From positions 1-15,595 of the forward strand of contig JBCCYF010000104.1 of the NCBI GenBank assembly GCA_039190275.1: a stretch of 15,595 nt of DNA. The letters are read 5' to 3'. Of this stretch, positions 7,240 to 13,431 are shown piece after piece (within the stretch, counting starts at the first letter, position 1; the number at the start of each line of letters is the position of its first letter). The notes below the pieces were generated by a model. That model searched no databases and was not told the DNA's origin. It saw only the letters and a list, made by a program, of their open reading frames with translations. A program made the translations under genes and the position numbers. This DNA is from Halovulum sp039190275. GTDB taxonomy: Bacteria; Pseudomonadota; Alphaproteobacteria; Rhodobacterales; Rhodobacteraceae.

Positions 7240-8463
7240 TTGAGCGATCATTTTGATCTTCTGGAGGTCCGCAGTGAGGATCAGCGCACGTCCGAACAAT
7301 TCGCCGAACTCCGTCGTATTCTTGGTTTCGCTCGCGGTCATGCCGCTGGAATTGAAGTGCAGCTGGAAAATGTGGACACCGATGGGTTGGTAGACCGTGC
7401 CGCACTTGCCGCGCTTCCGGTGTTGCGCAAGTCCGAACTCACGTCCCTACAGGCCGAAGCGCCACCTTTCGGTGAACTCACCACGCGCAAACCCGCCCAT
7501 AACCCGCTGATCTTCATGTCGCCCGGACCGATCTTTGAGCCGGGTGGCGAGGCCCGGGACTGGTGGCGATTGGGCCGGTTCCTGCATGCCGCCGGTTTGC
7601 GTATGGGCGACATCATCCACAACTGCTTTTCCTATCATCTAACCCCTGCAGGACACATGATCGAAAGTGCTGTGGCCGCGATCAGCGCGACATGCGTTCC
7701 TGCGGGCACCGGGCAAAGCGAACTTCAGGTCGAGGCGGCACATCGGATCGGATGCACGGCCTATGCGGGTACGCCGGACTTCCTGAAAGTGATACTCGAA
7801 AAGTCAGATGAGCTTGGCAAGCCGCTAAGCTTTACCAAGGCAGTTGTTTCTGGCGGCGCGCTGTTCTCTAGTCTGCGCCAGTTCTACCAGGATCGCGGCA
7901 TACGGTGCTTTCAGGCTTATGCCACCGCCGACCTTGGCAATGTCGCCTATGAAAGCGCGACGATGGAGGGCATGATTGTTGATGAGGGTGTCATAGTAGA
8001 AATTGTCCGCCCCGGAACCGGCGATCCGGTGCCCGAAGGCGAAGTTGGCGAAGTCGTTGTGACCGCGCTCAACACGGATTATCCGCTCGTGCGCTTTGCG
8101 ACCGGGGATCTTTCCGCGGTATTGCCGGGGCAAAGTGCCTGTGGACGGACGAACATGCGGATTAAGGGTTGGATGGGTCGGGCTGACCAAACGACCAAGA
8201 TCAAAGGCATGTTTGTACGCCCCGAACAGGTTGCCCAGATCGCGCGCCGTCATCCTGAACTGGCCCGTTTGCGGCTGGTGGTTGCACGAGCTGAAGAGGC
8301 GGACGTCCTCAGGCTTGTGGCGGAAACGGAAGCGGCCGATGCGGATGCCGTTGTTGTCACGTTGTCCGAAGTATTGAAACTGCGTGGAACGGTCGATTTG
8401 GTTACCCCGGGAACTTTGCCCAATGATGGCATAGTGATAGAAGATCAGCGCAGCTACGACTGA
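7240..8463 (+). CDS. PaaK-like (phenylacetate-CoA ligase family) adenylate-forming protein, degenerate ATP motifs
   Basis: 407 residues from TTG 7240, preceded by AAAGGA with a 6-base spacer. Resembles phenylacetate-CoA ligases, which make aryl-CoA from acid, ATP and CoA. Conserved parts: Arg-Phe-Ala-Thr-Gly-Asp-Leu (motif A7, about residues 285-291) and the hinge/A8 region Gly-Arg-Ala-Asp-Gln-Thr-Thr-Lys-Ile-Lys-Gly (about 314-324). Two features depart from the family. The Ser/Gly/Thr/Lys-rich phosphate loop (motif A3) is replaced by Met-Ser-Pro-Gly-Pro-Ile-Phe-Glu-Pro-Gly-Gly (93-103). The C-terminal Gly-Lys motif, which supplies the adenylation lysine, reads Asp-Gly-Ile-Val-Ile-Glu-Asp (396-402), with Ile398 for Lys. 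Motif A5 is also altered (Tyr-Ala-Thr-Ala-Asp-Leu-Gly, 227-233). It may be catalytically changed or inactive. It lies 250 bases after the LivF gene on the same strand. Confidence 0.8.
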   Translation: MSDHFDLLEVRSEDQRTSEQFAELRRILGFARGHAAGIEVQLENVDTDGLVDRAALAALPVLRKSELTSLQAEAPPFGELTTRKPAHNPLIFMSPGPIFEPGGEARDWWRLGRFLHAAGLRMGDIIHNCFSYHLTPAGHMIESAVAAISATCVPAGTGQSELQVEAAHRIGCTAYAGTPDFLKVILEKSDELGKPLSFTKAVVSGGALFSSLRQFYQDRGIRCFQAYATADLGNVAYESATMEGMIVDEGVIVEIVRPGTGDPVPEGEVGEVVVTALNTDYPLVRFATGDLSAVLPGQSACGRTNMRIKGWMGRADQTTKIKGMFVRPEQVAQIARRHPELARLRLVVARAEEADVLRLVAETEAADADAVVVTLSEVLKLRGTVDLVTPGTLPNDGIVIEDQRSYD

Positions 8464-8500
8464 AACAATGCCACAGTTCGGCACGCCATCATTTCGCCGC

Positions 8501-8529
8501 TTGGATAGGCGATATGTCGCCGCTATGTT
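8501..8529 (+). promoter_or_regulatory. candidate sigma70-like promoter with palindromic spacer for the pseudo-caspase gene
   Basis: TTGGAT (8501-8506) and TATGTT (8524-8529) are separated by 17 bases, close to the -35/-10 consensus. The spacer contains the inverted repeat GGCGA-TATG-TCGCC (8508-8521), placed where a repressor would block polymerase. The downstream ATG is at 8561, with CCGGAG before it. Both promoter and operator are inferred from sequence only. Confidence 0.5.
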
Positions 8530-8560
8530 AACGCTGCTTGGGGAATGACCGGAGTCTTTA

Positions 8561-9889
8561 ATGGCTGTCAAATCTCTGCTGAGATGCGCGCTGATCGGCG
8601 CTGGCTTGGTGGCGGCCTCGCCGGGCCACGCGGTGGATCTGGCGCTCGTCGTTACCGGCGATGACGCGCTGACTTCGGAAACCGCGCATGAGGAACTCAT
8701 CCAAAGCTATACCGCCGCAGGTTTCGAAGTCATCTCGGCCAGTGGTTTGGACCGGGAGCGCCTGGCCGAGCGGATAGCTCAGTTCGAGCGGGCCATGGTC
8801 GATACCGACCGGCTGGTCGTACATCTTTCGGGGCCGCTGGTAAGTGAGGCAGGTCTTTCGGTTTTCCTACCCGAGAATGTGGCCGCCGAAAGCCGCACCG
8901 AGGTGTTGACGGGGGGCATCCCCCTGCCGCTGTTGTTCGAGATTGCCGCAACCCGCCCCGGTCAAAGCATGGTTGCGCTGGGTGTCACGCGACTGGCCGA
9001 TCCGATGGCGCTGCAATTGGAAATCCCGCAGGGTGTCCTGGTCCTGCGCGGCCGACCGATCAAAGTGCGCGATGTTATCGTCGACCAGATGCTTGGCGCC
9101 GGTCGGACAGCCCTTGAGATTGACGCCACTGCAGCGGAGGTGCAGTTCGAGGGCCTGGTGACCAACCTGTTCCGTCTTGCCGACCCTGTTGAGGAGGAGG
9201 AGGTCGCGTCCGTCTCCGAGGACCCGGGCCCGGAAGTATTCGAAGCGGATCTAGCTCTGTCCGAGGAGGACCGGATAAAGGTCCAAGACGACCTGAGGAT
9301 CCTGGGCTATGACACAGGGGCTGCCGATGGTACCTTTGGCGAAGGTACCCGGGCTGCCTTGCGAAACTGGCAGCGCGATAATGGTATGACCGTGACGGGA
9401 TATCTCAACCGTCGCCACTATGGTCAGTTGAACGCTGCAGCGGCAGCTGAGCGTGCAGAGATCGCCGAAGCGGAAGCCGCGAATATTGCAACATCCGAAG
9501 CAGAACGCGCGGGATGGGATCTGGCCCGCAGTGCAGATACGTTGCGCGCATACCGCAGCTACCTCGAAACCTATCCCGAAGGCCGCTTTGCGGATCGTGC
9601 GCGCGATCGGATCGAGACGCTGGAAGCAGCCAGTGAAACGGCGCAGCGGATACGTGGCTATCGGCAGGAGGAGCGGAGCCTGGGTCTGACCGTTGCAAGC
9701 GTCGCCGTGCTTGAGCGACGCCTGGACTCACTGGGTCTGGTAGCTGGTCCGCCGGATGGTCGCGTCGACCGTCAAACCCGGCGCGCACTGGCGACATTTC
9801 AGGCGCAGCGGGGGCTGACCCCCACAGGCTACTTGAACCCGCAGACGATACAGCGGCTTATTCTGGCCGGAAATGAATCCAGCGAATAG
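8561..9889 (+). CDS. secreted caspase-like (pseudo-enzyme) protein with two peptidoglycan-binding domains
   Basis: 442 residues; CCGGAG lies 6-7 bases before the ATG. Signal peptide with cleavage after Gly-His-Ala24. Residues 25-170 follow the caspase-like (peptidase C14) order: a strand, a helix with an Arg-rich segment, a second strand, then the place where the catalytic motif Ser/Ala-Gly-His-Gly should lie. Here that reads Leu-Ser-Gly-Pro-Leu (89-93), so His is lost. The expected Asp-Ala-Cys-Arg reads Ala-Leu-Gly-Val-Thr-Arg (139-144), so Cys is lost. An acidic linker (about 210-235) leads to a PG_binding_1 domain (about 237-292), an Ala/Glu-rich helical part with a Tyr-Leu-Glu-Thr-Tyr-Pro-Glu-Gly repeat often seen after bacterial caspase domains, and a second PG_binding_1 domain (about 378-437). 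Likely an anchored periplasmic protein without protease activity. Confidence 0.82.
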   Translation: MAVKSLLRCALIGAGLVAASPGHAVDLALVVTGDDALTSETAHEELIQSYTAAGFEVISASGLDRERLAERIAQFERAMVDTDRLVVHLSGPLVSEAGLSVFLPENVAAESRTEVLTGGIPLPLLFEIAATRPGQSMVALGVTRLADPMALQLEIPQGVLVLRGRPIKVRDVIVDQMLGAGRTALEIDATAAEVQFEGLVTNLFRLADPVEEEEVASVSEDPGPEVFEADLALSEEDRIKVQDDLRILGYDTGAADGTFGEGTRAALRNWQRDNGMTVTGYLNRRHYGQLNAAAAAERAEIAEAEAANIATSEAERAGWDLARSADTLRAYRSYLETYPEGRFADRARDRIETLEAASETAQRIRGYRQEERSLGLTVASVAVLERRLDSLGLVAGPPDGRVDRQTRRALATFQAQRGLTPTGYLNPQTIQRLILAGNESSE

Positions 9890-9897
9890 GCCGCATC

Positions 9898-9927
9898 AAA
9901 AAAGCCGCCCGTATTCGGCGGCCTTTT
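9898..9927. terminator. two-way intrinsic terminator between convergent genes
   Basis: GCCGCC (9904-9909) pairs with GGCGGC (9917-9922) over a 7-base loop. It is flanked by six A on the left (9898-9903) and CTTTT on the right. It can end the + strand pseudo-caspase transcript and, with a better U-run, the - strand rpmJ transcript. Confidence 0.85.
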
Positions 9928-9947
9928 CGGTGTGAATTTAGCTGAAC

Positions 9948-10073
9948 TCAGCCCTGGCGTGCCTTGAACCGGCGTTGGGTCTTGTTAATCACATAAACGC
10001 GCCCCTTGCGGCGTACGACGCGGCAATCGCGATGACGCTGCTTGAGGGAGCGAAGCGAATTTCTGACCTTCAT
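9948..10073 (-). CDS. rpmJ: 50S ribosomal protein L36
   Basis: 41 residues, starting Met-Lys-Val-Arg-Asn-Ser-Leu-Arg-Ser-Leu and ending Arg-Phe-Lys-Ala-Arg-Gln-Gly, the typical alphaproteobacterial L36. A Shine-Dalgarno AGGAGAG lies just upstream on the - strand. The zinc-ribbon Cys/His set of E. coli L36 is absent (only Cys17 remains), so this is the zinc-independent (C-minus) form. An in-frame extension to 10235 is spurious because it would run through the tRNA. The gene lies 75 bases downstream of tRNA-Val on the same strand and ends at the two-way terminator. It could be read from its own promoter or by read-through from the tRNA. Confidence 0.97.
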   Translation of the reverse strand: MKVRNSLRSLKQRHRDCRVVRRKGRVYVINKTQRRFKARQG

Positions 10074-10148
10074 GGCCTCTCTCCTATCTCTCGCGGCGCG
10101 CGGCCTGGCCTGCGCCTGCATTTCAACATACCCCGTCTGGGCAATCAC

Positions 10149-10223
10149 TGGTGGGCGTAGCTGGGATTGAACCAGCGACCCCTTCGATGTCAACGAAGTG
10201 CTCTCCCGCTGAGCTATACGCCC
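10149..10223 (-). tRNA. tRNA-Val (anticodon GAC)
   Basis: Full cloverleaf on the - strand: acceptor GGGCGTA/TACGCCC, D stem GCTC/GAGC, anticodon stem CTTCG/CGAAG with loop TTGACAT (anticodon GAC, reads GUC/GUU valine codons), and T stem GCTGG/CCAGC with loop TTCAATC. Discriminator A is followed by an encoded CCA (10149-10151). 75 bases including CCA; no intron. Confidence 0.97.
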
Positions 10224-10233
10224 GAAACTGGCC

Positions 10234-10256
10234 ACGCAGGCCGAACAAGCCTGCGT
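10234..10256 (-). other. leader hairpin just upstream of tRNA-Val
   Basis: ACGCAGGC (10234-10241) and GCCTGCGT (10249-10256) form a perfect 8-bp stem with a 7-base loop. With the predicted promoter the transcript would start near 10258, so this hairpin would occupy the 5' end of the tRNA precursor, 10 bases before the mature tRNA. It would be removed by RNase P. Confidence 0.55.
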
Positions 10257-10264
10257 GAGCGATC

Positions 10265-10293
10265 CGTATAAAAGGTTGTGTGACCGGGTTCAA
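10265..10293 (-). promoter_or_regulatory. sigma70-like promoter for tRNA-Val
   Basis: On the - strand TTGAAC (10288-10293) and TATACG (10265-10270) are separated by exactly 17 bases. The predicted transcription start is near 10258. The promoter overlaps the GTG at 10280 on the + strand, which argues against that codon as the start of the downstream hydrolase. Confidence 0.65.
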
Positions 10294-10357
10294 GACCTTT
10301 TGCGGTAGCCATTTCTGGGGTAGGACTCAAGCGCAAAGGACGGAGGCACTTGCGGCG

Positions 10358-11215
10358 TTGACCAAAGCTTTCACTCTTATCGAACCGGATCAGTGGACAT
10401 CGCCCGCTGTGTTCAGCTCTCCCCACTCCGGGGCACGCTATCCGGCGGATTTTCTGGCGACGGCTAGCCTTGATGCCAACAGCATCCGCTCGTCCGAAGA
10501 TGCATTTGTCGACCGGCTGTTCGTCGCCGCACCGCGGCTGGGCGCACCGCTTTTGGCCGCGACGCTGCCGCGTGCCTATGTTGATTTGAACAGAGCTGCG
10601 GATGAACTTGATCCCGCCCTTATCGCTGGAGCGCAGCGTCGCGGGGCGAACCCGAGGGTCTCTGCCGGGCTTGGTGTCATTCCCCGCGTCGTGGCCGAAG
10701 GGCGGCCGATACGTTCGGGGAAAATTCCGCTGCGCGAGGCACTCAAGCGACTTCGCCTCGGGTATCACCCTTATCACGACAAACTTGAGACGTTACTGAC
10801 CCGTCAGCGCGACACTTTTGGCCTTGCGATTCTGTTCGATTGCCACTCGATGCCCCATGATGCCCTTGTTTCGGCACCAATGGTCCGGGGCTCGCGGCCG
10901 AACATTATCCTGGGCGATCGGTTTGGTGCGGCGTGTTCGCGTTGGGTGATCGATGCGGCGACGGCTGTGTTTACCGATGCCGGGTTTACGGTGGCCCGGA
11001 ACGCACCGTTCGCCGGCGGCTATATCACACAGCACTACGGACGCCCGTCACGTGGTATTCACGCCTTGCAAATCGAGATTGACCGATCGCTGTACATGGA
11101 CGAAGCGGCCCTGGTCCCGCATAAGGACTTCGATGGTCTTGTTCACCAAATCGGTGCCGTTGTCGCGGGCCTAGCTGGACTCGGCGGTACGGCAACACCC
11201 CTCGCTGCAGAATAA
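10358..11215 (+). CDS. N-formylglutamate amidohydrolase family protein
   Basis: About 285 residues from TTG 10358, with GGAGG at 10342-10346 upstream (spacing about 11). GTG 10280 would add 26 residues but overlaps the tRNA promoter and has no ribosome site. Family marks: Phe-Ser-Ser-Pro-His-Ser-Gly near the N-terminus, Ala-Phe-Val-Asp-Arg-Leu-Phe, Arg-Ala-Tyr-Val-Asp-Leu-Asn-Arg, Phe-Asp-Cys-His-Ser-Met-Pro, Leu-Gly-Asp-Arg-Phe-Gly, and Pro-Phe-Ala-Gly-Gly-Tyr-Ile. Classical members (HutG) hydrolyse N-formyl-L-glutamate in histidine breakdown. No hut genes are here, so this is probably a stand-alone paralogue with an unassigned N-acyl amino acid substrate. The stop codon overlaps the U-tract of the terminator of the opposite-strand RNA. 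Confidence 0.87.
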   Translation: MTKAFTLIEPDQWTSPAVFSSPHSGARYPADFLATASLDANSIRSSEDAFVDRLFVAAPRLGAPLLAATLPRAYVDLNRAADELDPALIAGAQRRGANPRVSAGLGVIPRVVAEGRPIRSGKIPLREALKRLRLGYHPYHDKLETLLTRQRDTFGLAILFDCHSMPHDALVSAPMVRGSRPNIILGDRFGAACSRWVIDAATAVFTDAGFTVARNAPFAGGYITQHYGRPSRGIHALQIEIDRSLYMDEAALVPHKDFDGLVHQIGAVVAGLAGLGGTATPLAAE

Positions 11216-11241
11216 AAAAAGGGTCGCGCGGTGCGCGACCC
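11214..11241 (-). terminator. strong intrinsic terminator of the - strand small RNA
   Basis: GGGTCGCGC (11221-11229) and GCGCGACCC (11233-11241) form a perfect 9-bp stem with a 3-base loop, followed on the - strand by seven T (11214-11220). On the + strand no T-run follows, so it works in the - direction. It overlaps the stop codon of the + strand hydrolase gene. Confidence 0.85.
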
Positions 11242-11291
11242 AAGTCTAGGGAGGAAACGCCCGAAAGGGCGAATGATGCAGCGCATCAATG
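11214..11291 (-). ncRNA. candidate trans-acting small RNA with exposed CCUCCC motif
   Basis: On the - strand, downstream of a plausible promoter, about 78 bases fold as three stem-loops by eye. The first is TGATGC/GCATCA with a 3-base loop (about 11273-11287). The second is CGCCC/GGGCG with a UUUC loop (11258-11271). After a 16-base linker containing CCUCCC (11249-11254) comes the 9-bp terminator stem with seven U. The linker is complementary to the Shine-Dalgarno core, as in several Rhodobacteraceae small RNAs carrying CCUCC motifs. No good reading frame with a ribosome site lies on this strand. It is not confidently placed in a named family. Confidence 0.6.
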
Positions 11292-11297
11292 TATCTA

Positions 11298-11325
11298 GGG
11301 ATACCGTATGCGTTGAATCCGTCAA
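11298..11325 (-). promoter_or_regulatory. candidate promoter of the small RNA
   Basis: On the - strand TTGACG (11320-11325) and TATCCC (11298-11303) are 16 bases apart, giving a predicted start near 11291. The -35 is near-perfect and the -10 is weak, so an activator or an alternative (heat-shock-like) sigma factor is possible. Confidence 0.5.
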
Positions 11326-11346
11326 CAAGGCAGACCTAGATTAGGT

Positions 11347-11379
11347 GGTAAATCACACAATTGTGCGGTAAATTTGTGC
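11347..11379. repeat. short direct repeats and palindrome between the small RNA and dinB
   Basis: GGTAAAT occurs at 11347-11353 and 11367-11373 (20-base period), TTGTGC at 11361-11366 and 11374-11379, and the perfect palindrome CACAATTGTG at 11356-11365. The block lies about 25-55 bases upstream of the small RNA's -35 and about 50 bases after the dinB stop, so it could be a regulator site for the RNA. Confidence 0.35.
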
Positions 11380-11427
11380 AGTGTGGAAATACCGCCTGCG
11401 AATTGACCAAACCCTGCATGGATTGCG

Positions 11428-12693
11428 TCAGTTTAACGCACGGCCCTTTACGATTGCGTCATCGCCAAACCGGGTGCGGATCGTGTCTGTTGCCCGCTCG
11501 GTTGCGGTCCGCTGTTGTGCTAATGGATCAAGCAGATCCGCGCTCAGATCCGCCGTGGCTGCGTCGGTTATTCCGCCAAGACCAATGCCGATCAGACGGA
11601 ACGGCCCGTCGGACAGCGCGCGCTGCAACATCGGGGCGGTGCTTCGGTGCAGGACATCCGCCAACTGTGTGGGTTGATCCAATGTCTGTCGGCGGGTGAT
11701 CAGCTGGTGATCGGCGCGTTTGAGTTTTAGCGTGACAACCCGCCCGCCCAGCGCGCGCGCTTTAGCCCGCGCCGAAACCTTTTCGGCTAGACGCCACAAG
11801 TGACCGTCAAGGAGCTCGGGGTCCGCTGTATCGTCATGAAAGGTGGTTTCGTTCGAGATTGACTTTACGCCGCCCCGGCCCGACACCTTGCGCGCGTCCT
11901 GACCCCATGCCAGCCGCCAAATATGGTCGCCCATTTGCCCGTACCGGTCCGCCATCGCCTTACGCTCGCGTCGGCGGACATCGGCTATTGTCCGGATGCC
12001 GTCGCGGGCCAGTGTTTCGCGCGCCGCCCGTCCCACGCCCCAGATAATCCCGACCGTCTGTGTTTCCAAAAACCCCAGTGTTTCTGCCGCCCCGATCACT
12101 GAGAACCCTCGCGGTTTCTCCAGGTCTGATGCGACTTTTGCAAGAAACTTGTTGTGCGACAGGCCGACAGATGCGGTCACACCAAGCTCGGCCTCGATGC
12201 GCGCGGATAGTTCCGCCATAAGCATCGCCGGGCTTTTACCGTGGAGGCGCGAAGTGCCCGTCAAATCCAGGAAAGCCTCGTCCAGGGACAAGGGCTCAAT
12301 ATCTGGTGTAAGTACTTCCATCATACTCCGAATCTGGCGGGACACGGTCGCATATGCATCCATCCTGGGTTTTATGACGGCCGCATCCGGACACAGCTTG
12401 AGCGCTTTGAACATCGGCATGGCCGAGTGGACGCCCCTGATGCGCGCGATATAGCAGGCTGTCGACACCACACCGCGTCGTCCACCCCCGATGATCACGG
12501 GTCGGTCCGCGAGGTTTGGATTGTCCCGCTTCTCCACCGTCGCATAGAACGCATCGCAATCGATGTGTGCGATGCTGAGCGTGTTAAGCTCAGGATGGTC
12601 TAAGAGCCGAGGCGACCCGCACGCCGCGCACCTGCCAGGGGGTGATCCCGGCGGAACGTCCTGGCTGAAACAATCCCGGCACAGCTGTGGCAT
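11428..12693 (-). CDS. dinB: DNA polymerase IV (Y-family translesion polymerase)
   Basis: 421 residues. Y-family motifs: His-Ile-Asp-Cys-Asp-Ala-Phe-Tyr (43-50) with metal-binding Asp45 and steric-gate Tyr50, and Ser-Leu-Asp-Glu-Ala-Phe-Leu-Asp (136-143) with Asp138/Glu139. Ser-Val-Gly-Leu-Ser-His-Asn-Lys-Phe-Leu-Ala-Lys and the Gly-Val-Gly helix-hairpin-helix follow. Catalytic residues are intact, so it should copy past DNA lesions with low fidelity. The first 36 residues are an extension absent from E. coli DinB, with two Cys-x-x-Cys pairs (Cys5/8 and Cys22/25), likely a small zinc finger. There is no clear ribosome site before ATG 12693, and no in-frame Met lies between the extension and the catalytic core. 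I found no GAAC/GTTC-type alphaproteobacterial LexA box upstream. Confidence 0.95.
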   Translation of the reverse strand: MPQLCRDCFSQDVPPGSPPGRCAACGSPRLLDHPELNTLSIAHIDCDAFYATVEKRDNPNLADRPVIIGGGRRGVVSTACYIARIRGVHSAMPMFKALKLCPDAAVIKPRMDAYATVSRQIRSMMEVLTPDIEPLSLDEAFLDLTGTSRLHGKSPAMLMAELSARIEAELGVTASVGLSHNKFLAKVASDLEKPRGFSVIGAAETLGFLETQTVGIIWGVGRAARETLARDGIRTIADVRRRERKAMADRYGQMGDHIWRLAWGQDARKVSGRGGVKSISNETTFHDDTADPELLDGHLWRLAEKVSARAKARALGGRVVTLKLKRADHQLITRRQTLDQPTQLADVLHRSTAPMLQRALSDGPFRLIGIGLGGITDAATADLSADLLDPLAQQRTATERATDTIRTRFGDDAIVKGRALN

Positions 12694-12823
12694 AGGCTTT
12701 GTTTAGCCCAGCTGAGGGTGCAAGGAAATGTCCTGCCGCGGCCAAACAACCCAAACTTTGCGATACACTGCAAGTAAGAAGGAGCGTGCAGGACTTTGCG
12801 CAGACAAGCCTCCGGGGCGGCAG

Positions 12824-13039
12824 CTACCCGGCCATCCCTTCGTGCGAGGCAACATCCGAAGTTGTTGAGGGACTTTGCACACCCGATGACGCCGCCTCGG
12901 ACTGCAGGCGCCGCTGATTGACCTTGCGCGCCTCTATCGCCTTCAATGCGATATCTATATCAGCGAGCTCCTCGCGGAGCATGGCGATTTTAGCCTCGAC
13001 CGATTTACGCTGTGTTTTCAACACATCGACCACATACAT
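12824..13039 (-). CDS. small coiled-coil protein of unknown function
   Basis: 71 residues. ATG 13037-13039 (- strand) is preceded by GAAGGA, whose AAGGA ends 6 bases before the start. This is the best evidence that the frame is used. Residues 6-45 (Leu-Lys-Thr-Gln-Arg-Lys through Glu-Ala-Arg-Lys-Val) show hydrophobic residues every 3-4 positions with many Lys/Glu/Arg, predicting one long amphipathic helix or coiled coil. The Ser/Gly-rich tail looks unstructured. No family recognised. It is followed by a 130-bp gap before dinB on the same strand, so it could be the first gene of a short operon with dinB. Confidence 0.6.
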   Translation of the reverse strand: MYVVDVLKTQRKSVEAKIAMLREELADIDIALKAIEARKVNQRRLQSEAASSGVQSPSTTSDVASHEGMAG

Positions 13040-13431
13040 CTAGCGTCCTTCCCCATGTCCATATCTCACCATGTGATAACCCTCACACCCACGACATGTA
13101 CGCCAAGATTTGTGGCGATTCGAGGGCCATTTTTGAGGGGATTGAGATCGTTCTTGGCTCAGGGTATCGCTGTCGCCCCGATGCTTGCCATCTAACCCGC
13201 TGAATTGAAAAGAGGATGTGAATACTGCGCGGATAACCGCCGACACTTCGCGCAACCCACGGGTTTAAATACATATTCAAATGTAACCTACGGCACTGTG
13301 CGAAATTCGCACAGACGATAAAAAAAGGGCATTCAGGGTAGAAAACGTATCAGCACGCACTCGCAGCAGTCGCAATTTCAGCGTAATTTTGAGTAGGGTG
13401 GTGTGCGTGTAGTGTAGTTAGTTGATGGGGA
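13040..13431. other. 390-bp divergent intergenic region
   Basis: Lies between two divergent genes. It holds no reading frame with a ribosome site that I trust. It is more AT-rich near 13263-13290 and carries a perfect palindrome at 13296-13314 and a run of seven A near 13320. Promoters for both flanking genes are expected here, but I cannot assign -35/-10 boxes with confidence. Confidence 0.5.
13296..13314. promoter_or_regulatory. perfect 19-bp palindrome, candidate operator
   Basis: CTGTGCGAA-A-TTCGCACAG: two 9-base arms around one base. It stands about 120 bases before the acyltransferase start and about 255 bases before the divergent coiled-coil gene. No T-run follows it on either strand, so it is not a terminator. 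The size and symmetry fit a binding site for a dimeric regulator. Confidence 0.5.

Noticed and set aside
10074..10235. N-terminal extension of the L36 frame up to 10235
   Set aside because: It would translate through tRNA-Val. L36 has a well-placed ATG with a ribosome site at 10071-10073.
11273..11344. A 23-codon + strand frame starting ATG-ATG after GGGAGG, overlapping the small RNA
   Set aside because: The GGAGG is about 18 bases from the ATG with a hairpin between. The same bases are better explained as the antisense of the CCUCCC linker and stem of the - strand RNA.
12699..12917. Forward 72-residue frame between dinB and the coiled-coil gene
   Set aside because: No properly spaced ribosome site, a cysteine-rich unnatural composition, and it overlaps the better supported - strand frame.
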